Shown: in pieces, positions 4,622 through 5,378 of the stretch | Numbering within the stretch: the first letter of the stretch is position 1 | How the letters are laid out: every line of letters begins with the position of its first letter | NCBI GenBank assembly: GCA_016763955.1 | Contig: JAESSU010000376.1 | Location: 1-5,378, forward strand | From: Phycisphaeraceae bacterium | GTDB taxonomy: Bacteria; Planctomycetota; Phycisphaerae; Phycisphaerales; Phycisphaeraceae | Length of the DNA: 5,378 bases | Direction: 5' to 3' | The notes under the pieces: model-generated | Told to the model about the DNA's origin: nothing | The model's input: the letters and a program-made list of their open reading frames with translations, nothing else | Database searches by the model: none | Translations under genes and position numbers: made by a program

Positions 4622-5378
4622 TTATCGTTGCAATTGGACATCAAGGGCATAGGCTTTTGATGTTTTGTCATGCGGGTTTGCAATGAGCACGCCTGCGAGC
4701 TGGGGGATGGTTTTAGGGGCATACATTGACAAGGCAGTGGTGAGTGTGGTTTGCTTTGGTGAGTTGGAAGTCTTGATGATTTGCTTGGCACCTGAGTCGA
4801 GCAGTGATTCATTTGAAGCATAAAAAACGGCATGGGGCAGGTGGAATCCGGGTAACGTCAAACTTAGTTTCCCCGCTGCAATGTGTACTTGATCTGCTGT
4901 GATCATCAAGGGTTGGGGCAACTGATCAAGGGTCATCTGAAAAAGTTTTTGTGTTTTAGGGTTCGTCTTTGGCGTTGTGTTTTTGATGGGCAAAACGAGA
5001 TTTAATTTTGCGCGGCCGGGGATGCAGGCTTCTTTGCAAACTAGCCATGTTACATGGGCTTTGAGTGTGACCGTATCGTCAGTGATTTTTGAGGGTGCGG
5101 TTATGGAGACGGTTAATAAGACCGGGCCGTCATTGCCTAGGCCGATGATGCCTCCGGTTTCAAAAGGATGTGGGGTTGGCCATTGGAGGGGGCCTACTTT
5201 GAATCCGTGGGGCAGTTCCCATTTTATTTTTGTAGGTAAGCCGGACTCTCCGGGGTTGATCCAGTAGGTATGCCAGCCGTCTTTTGGGGTTAGTAAAACA
5301 CCGACGGTGAATGTGGTGTCCGGTTGCACAGAAGCATTAGGGCAGAGTAATGCGGCGGTGGCAGGGGATTGGCCCAAT
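4622..5378 (-). CDS. DsbD N-terminal (alpha) domain-like protein, 5' end missing
   Basis: This resembles the periplasmic thiol-carrier domain at the N-terminus of DsbD and ScsB. The 251 visible residues run into the window edge. The first in-frame start-like codon is a TTG at 5375-5377, and no signal peptide is visible, so the true start is probably outside. Numbering from that TTG, the core is GWHTYWINPGESGLPTKIKW (34-53), WPTPHPFETGGIIGLGNDG (66-84) and then WLVCKEACIPG (111-121). Cys114 and Cys118 form the Cx3C pair expected to be the redox site in ScsB-like alpha domains; E. coli DsbD has a wider spacing. A second beta-rich part (about 160-251) ends at the stop with no transmembrane segments and no C-terminal thioredoxin domain, so the membrane electron-transfer unit is not on this polypeptide. 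It needs a separate partner; the redoxin 70 bases downstream is the obvious candidate. Confidence 0.85.
   Translation of the reverse strand, partial: LGQSPATAALLCPNASVQPDTTFTVGVLLTPKDGWHTYWINPGESGLPTKIKWELPHGFKVGPLQWPTPHPFETGGIIGLGNDGPVLLTVSITAPSKITDDTVTLKAHVTWLVCKEACIPGRAKLNLVLPIKNTTPKTNPKTQKLFQMTLDQLPQPLMITADQVHIAAGKLSLTLPGFHLPHAVFYASNESLLDSGAKQIIKTSNSPKQTTLTTALSMYAPKTIPQLAGVLIANPHDKTSKAYALDVQLQR

Overview
The window looks like a bacterial chromosome segment of intermediate GC content carrying part of a respiratory complex I (NADH:quinone oxidoreductase) cluster and, facing it, a two-gene periplasmic thiol-redox pair. No protein matches a specific organism by direct evidence. The style of NuoD (a separate subunit with an HPATHTTLR start motif, not fused to NuoC), the unassigned small gene between nuoE and nuoF, and the exported redoxin next to a stand-alone DsbD-alpha-like protein together suggest a planctomycete, perhaps Phycisphaerae. 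That placement is inference from family resemblance, not a search result.

Layout: bases 1-274 are a non-coding leader with a candidate sigma70-type promoter (90-119), a dyad next to its -35 box (63-90), and an array of degenerate 14-20-base tandem repeats (146-274) that runs up to the nuoD start codon. The plus strand then carries nuoD (275-1564), nuoE (1660-2184), a 68-residue protein of unknown function (2181-2387, overlapping nuoE by ATGA) and nuoF (2421-3782). NuoE and NuoF belong to the NADH-dehydrogenase (N) module and NuoD to the quinone (Q) module, so together they cover NADH oxidation at FMN, the 2Fe-2S cluster N1a, the 4Fe-4S cluster N3, and part of the quinone site. nuoG does not follow nuoF. 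The operon ends in a 148-base convergent intergenic region rich in inverted repeats.

On the minus strand, a DsbD N-terminal-domain-like protein (4622 to beyond the window end) is followed after 70 bases by a secreted redoxin (3931-4551). The gap holds a perfect 8-bp hairpin and a strong Shine-Dalgarno. The likely logic is a thiol relay outside the cytoplasmic membrane, with the alpha-like domain and the redoxin exchanging electrons. A membrane electron hub (DsbD-beta/CcdA type) is not seen here.

Most of the window is ordinary conserved metabolism. The points most worth a second look are the repeat array in the nuoD leader, the unassigned ORF between nuoE and nuoF (it carries a C9 tract and is separated from nuoF by one in-frame amber codon), the structured convergent region, and the non-CxxC redoxin/DsbD-alpha pair. 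I see no convincing evidence of a wholly new system.
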